NCBI GenBank assembly: GCA_018970165.1
Contig: JAGWWZ010000003.1
Location: 1-57,992, forward strand
From: Planctomycetota bacterium
GTDB lineage: Bacteria > Planctomycetota > Planctomycetia > Pirellulales > Pirellulaceae
DNA: 57,992 bases
Direction of reading: 5' to 3'
Position 1 is the stretch's first letter. Every line of letters begins with the position of its first letter. This document shows, piece after piece, positions 55,801 through 57,992 of the stretch. A model generated the notes under the pieces. The model saw only the letters and a list, made by a program, of their open reading frames with translations. It had not been told where the DNA came from and ran no database searches. Both the position numbers and the translations under genes were made by a program.

Positions 55801-55889
55801 GAATCGGCGTGCGGATGCTGGTAGGCAAGCAATGCGTTTGCCCAGCTAATCAATAGAACTGCTATGACGACGATTCGTTTGCACATCAT
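52839..55889 (-). CDS. PSCyt1-DUF1549-DUF1553 multidomain exported protein
   Basis: A 1016-residue protein with a signal peptide ([22 protein letters not shown]). The planctomycete cytochrome C1 domain follows with haem motif Cys52-Phe-Ala-Cys55-His56, then DUF1549 ([41 protein letters not shown]) and DUF1553 near the C-terminus ([51 protein letters not shown]). A linker of about 250 residues between them reads as a beta domain. It is the standard partner of the downstream DUF1501 gene. The haem suggests electron transfer outside the cytoplasm. Confidence 0.94.
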   Translation of the reverse strand: [1016 protein letters not shown]

Positions 55890-55998
55890 CCACGCATGCG
55901 CTAACCAAGGTGGTGGAATTCTTTTTTGCCCTAGCGCAGTGTAGTCCGCCGAGGGGGTTGTGCGTAGGGATTGCTATGATTTCATCACCATCCCCACC

Positions 55999-56072
55999 AG
56001 GGACACTCACTGTCACGTCCAGCGATACAAATGCATGCATTGCCGTCTAAGCGACAGGGAAGTGTGTGTCCC
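55999..56072. repeat. Imperfect inverted element with an inner palindrome
   Basis: AGGGACACTCACTGTC at 55999-56014 pairs imperfectly with GACAGGGAAGTGTGTGTCCC at 56053-56072. The loop contains the perfect palindrome AATGCATGCATT. A related word, GGGGACATTCACT, lies after the oxidoreductase at about 57770-57782. The layout resembles a small non-autonomous element or a RAYT-type flanking motif. Confidence 0.55.
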
Positions 56073-56087
56073 CGGATCAACATCCAT

Positions 56088-56137
56088 CAGTCAGATCGGT
56101 CGGATCAGTCAGATCGGACCGATCGGTCGGATCGGGG
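56088..56137. repeat. 18-bp tandem array of GATCGG-type units
   Basis: CAGTCAGATCGGTCGGAT at 56088-56105 and CAGTCAGATCGGACCGAT at 56106-56123 differ at two bases, followed by a partial unit CGGTCGGATCGG. A second cluster of the same word lies at 57793-57829, so the oxidoreductase gene is flanked on both sides. The units are themselves near-palindromic (GATCGGACCGATC). Confidence 0.75.
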
Positions 56138-56270
56138 GACTATGGCGGGGCATCGCCAGGTTCAATGCAGCGAGCCCTCGAATCGATTAGAATTTCTTCC
56201 TTGCAGATCTCAGATCGGATCCATGCCGATTCCATTCCCCCTTTCCCGCCTTGAGGATTTCCCATTAATC

Positions 56271-57758
56271 ATGTTGAACCACCATAACCGATCCTCGGTG
56301 AGTCGACGCCGATTTCTGACCAACACAGCCGCCGTCGGGACCGGACTGATACTAGCAGGGACGAAGGCATCGGGACGCGTCTTCGGAGCAAACGATCGTT
56401 TGCGAATCGCGGTCGCCGGACTCAATGGCCGCGGTAAGAGCCATATCGGCGGATGGCTTCAGCAAGAAAATGTCGAGATCGCATGGCTCATCGACCCGGA
56501 CACGCGAGTGCTGAATTCGGCAGCGGCCATGGTCGAGAAAAATTCTGAGGGACGCAGCAAGCCGAAAGTCGCCGCCGACATTCGGATGGCTTTGGAAGAC
56601 CCGACCGTCAACGCCGTCTCCATCGCGACTCCTAACCATTGGCACTCGTTGATGACGATCTGGGCGGCCCAGGCCGGCAAGCATGTCTACGTCGAAAAAC
56701 CGATGAGCCATGACATCGATGAAGGTCGTATCGCAGTCGCAGCACAGCAAAAGTACGGCGTCGTGGTTCAGCACGGGACGCAGAATCGAAGCAACGCCCA
56801 AATCGCTGGCCTGCATGAAGCGATCCACGCGGGCAAGTTCGGACGCTTGAAGATCGCCTACGGTTATTGCTGCAAGCCGCGAGGTTCGATCGGCTTCAAG
56901 GACGCTTCGCAGCCACCGGAGAATCTCGATTGGAACCTTTGGCAGGGGCCAGCCGTCGTCCCTCAGTTTCATGCGAACTATGTTCACTACGGTTGGCACT
57001 GGTTCTGGAACACCGGCAACGGCGACTTGAACAATCAAGGAACCCATCAACTAGACATCGCTCGCTGGGCCATCGATCCCGATCAAACCCATCCGGTGCG
57101 AGCGATGGCGGTCGGCGGTCGCTTCCAATGGGACGACCAAGGGGAAACCCCCAACACCATGTTCGCGATCGCTGAGTACCCCAACGGGCAGCAAGTCTAT
57201 TTCAATGTCCGCAACGTGAATTACGAGGGATACGAAAAGCAAGTCGAGAACGAGTATTACTTCGAAGACGGCGGAAAGATCATACGCAAACGATACTACG
57301 CCAAGGGAGATTCCGAGGGAGTGGCCATCGATGTTCCGGACGGCAACGTGACACCGGGTGGCAATTGGGGATCCTTCATCGCCGCATGCCGAGCTGGTGA
57401 TCCGCAGATGGCCAACGGCAACGCGCTCGACGCCCATTACGGCTGTGTCTTGGGACATCTCATGAACAACTCCTACCGTTTAGGACAGTCTATGCCATCG
57501 GATCGAGTTTCCAAACTCTTCGCCGATGGCCCCATGCGCAACAGCGCAGATGCGGTTGAGCATTTTGCGAAGTTACACGCCATCATGAGCCAAGGCGTCG
57601 GCGTCTCGTTCGACAAAGCCCAATACACGGTCGGTCCCTGGGTGACCTTCGACCCGAAGACGGAAACGCACGTCGGGGAATACGCGGAACTGGCTAACGC
57701 ATTACGCAAGGACAAGAATCGAACCGGATTTGAGATCCCCGCGGTCGAGCAGGTTTAA
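56271..57758 (+). CDS. Tat-exported Gfo/Idh/MocA oxidoreductase
   Basis: A 495-residue protein from the ATG at 56271. The Tat signal is SRRRFLTNTAAVGTGLILAG (11-30). LRIAVAGLNGRGKSH at 44-58 is the NAD(P)-binding loop; VEKPMSHD at 141-148 includes the conserved EKP lysine Lys143. GNGDLNNQGTHQLDIARW carries the family His in HQLD. The second half is the substrate-binding alpha/beta domain. These planctomycete proteins oxidise or reduce sugar derivatives in the periplasm. An upstream ATG at 56223 is possible; one at 56031 would translate a repeat. Confidence 0.9.
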   Translation: MLNHHNRSSVSRRRFLTNTAAVGTGLILAGTKASGRVFGANDRLRIAVAGLNGRGKSHIGGWLQQENVEIAWLIDPDTRVLNSAAAMVEKNSEGRSKPKVAADIRMALEDPTVNAVSIATPNHWHSLMTIWAAQAGKHVYVEKPMSHDIDEGRIAVAAQQKYGVVVQHGTQNRSNAQIAGLHEAIHAGKFGRLKIAYGYCCKPRGSIGFKDASQPPENLDWNLWQGPAVVPQFHANYVHYGWHWFWNTGNGDLNNQGTHQLDIARWAIDPDQTHPVRAMAVGGRFQWDDQGETPNTMFAIAEYPNGQQVYFNVRNVNYEGYEKQVENEYYFEDGGKIIRKRYYAKGDSEGVAIDVPDGNVTPGGNWGSFIAACRAGDPQMANGNALDAHYGCVLGHLMNNSYRLGQSMPSDRVSKLFADGPMRNSADAVEHFAKLHAIMSQGVGVSFDKAQYTVGPWVTFDPKTETHVGEYAELANALRKDKNRTGFEIPAVEQV

Positions 57759-57792
57759 GACCCTTAGCGGGGACATTCACTCGGCGAGATCC

Positions 57793-57829
57793 TCAGATCC
57801 GACGGATCGGACCGATCAGACCGATCGAT
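57793..57829. repeat. GATCGG-type repeat cluster downstream of the oxidoreductase
   Basis: TCAGATCCGACGGATCGGACCGATCAGACCGATCGAT repeats the 9-bp word GATCGGACC and its complement. It matches the array at 56088-56137 and contains self-complementary stretches. It is 35 bases after the oxidoreductase stop and may act as a transcript-end structure. Confidence 0.65.
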
Positions 57830-57893
57830 TCAATAGCATGCGACCGGCGGAGTATAATCCCGGTTGTTGACCGTTTAAACCAGGAGTTGACAC

Positions 57894-57992
57894 ATGATTC
57901 TCCGCACCTTGCATTTGAGTCTGGCCGAATACGATGCGATGGTTCTCAAGGGAGCCTTCGATGATTTGAACCGGCGGGTCGAGTTGATTCGA
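57894..57992 (+). CDS. Uma2-family (DUF820) putative endonuclease, 5-prime end
   Basis: ATG at 57894 with AGGAG upstream opens a frame that runs to the window end (33 codons). It reads MILRTLHLSLAEYDAMVLKG and continues FDDLNRRVELIR, which is the Uma2/DUF820 opening (a weakly conserved PD-(D/E)XK fold of unknown function, abundant in planctomycetes and cyanobacteria). The catalytic residues lie beyond the window. Confidence 0.8.
   Translation, partial: MILRTLHLSLAEYDAMVLKGAFDDLNRRVELIR

Larger units (their letters stand above)
55890..56270. other. 381-base divergent upstream region, repeat-rich
   Basis: Lies between the minus-strand cytochrome gene and the plus-strand Tat oxidoreductase. 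It contains an inverted element (55999-56072) and an 18-bp tandem array (56088-56137). The in-frame ATG at 56031 in front of the oxidoreductase would translate the tandem array as SDRSDQSDRTDRSDR, which I regard as spurious. The promoter of at least one gene must lie here. Confidence 0.4.

Noticed and set aside
56031-56270. Extended N-terminus of the Tat oxidoreductase
   Set aside because: It would translate the tandem repeat (SDRSDQSDRTDR) and place a Tat signal 90 residues into the chain.

Overview
The window looks like a stretch of chromosome from a planctomycete, probably of the Pirellulales. This is an inference from gene content: a DUF1559 pseudopilin with a partner lipoprotein, a DUF1501 / cytochrome-DUF1549-DUF1553 pair, two DUF1080 proteins, a Tat-exported Gfo/Idh/MocA oxidoreductase, an LEPR-XLL-type secreted protein with dockerin-like repeats, a BBP2-type porin and an H4MPT-pathway protein. 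I see no rRNA, tRNA, CRISPR array, prophage or integrative element. The only recognisable mobile-type gene is one RAYT-like Y1 transposase.

Layout. 1-6.2 kb, mostly plus strand: two secreted hydrolases, a low-complexity secreted protein, a cyanophycin-synthetase-like ATP-grasp enzyme with a degenerate Mur-ligase tail, and a DUF1801 protein. 6.1-13.2 kb, minus strand: a tightly packed seven-gene run (RluA-type pseudouridine synthase, EboE-like protein, DUF1080, metal ABC permease fused to an MntR-like domain, small hypothetical, MtfA peptidase, GltX) in which nearly all genes overlap by 4-11 bases. 13.4-15.1 kb: a small membrane protein and two methionine-salvage enzymes (MtnD, MtnC). 15.6-19.7 kb: secreted hypotheticals around purB. 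19.9-26.6 kb: an NtrB/NtrC-like two-component pair, a tagatose-3-epimerase-type isomerase, a gingipain-like C25 peptidase and a SpoU RNA methyltransferase.

26.6-32.7 kb: lipoprotein plus DUF1559 pseudopilin, a DUF6702/M1-metallopeptidase pair and a Cys-rich secreted protein. 32.9-40.9 kb, minus strand: a large putative extracellular metalloprotease, MfnF-like protein, QueA, DUF1080, RadC with an extra winged helix, a membrane protein and an FkbM methyltransferase. 41.1-43.3 kb: thiC and birA. 43.3-46.1 kb: RAYT with REP-like hairpins, a rho-independent terminator and the porin. 46.3-50.8 kb: a 38-codon leader-like ORF overlapping the TTG start of an iron alcohol dehydrogenase, LarC, ribosomal protein bL36 (short and easily missed) and a Gfo/Idh/MocA protein lacking the EKP motif. 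51.4-58.0 kb: the DUF1501 and cytochrome-DUF1549/1553 pair, a Tat Gfo/Idh/MocA protein and the start of an Uma2-family gene.

Non-coding structure includes several families of large palindromic repeats, in-frame 18-bp tandem duplications, and intergenic hairpins. The observations I judge most worth following up are the cyanophycin-synthetase-like enzyme whose Mur-ligase P-loop is gone, the permease with a built-in MntR-like metal site inside a coupled operon, and the coupled small ORF before the TTG-start dehydrogenase.
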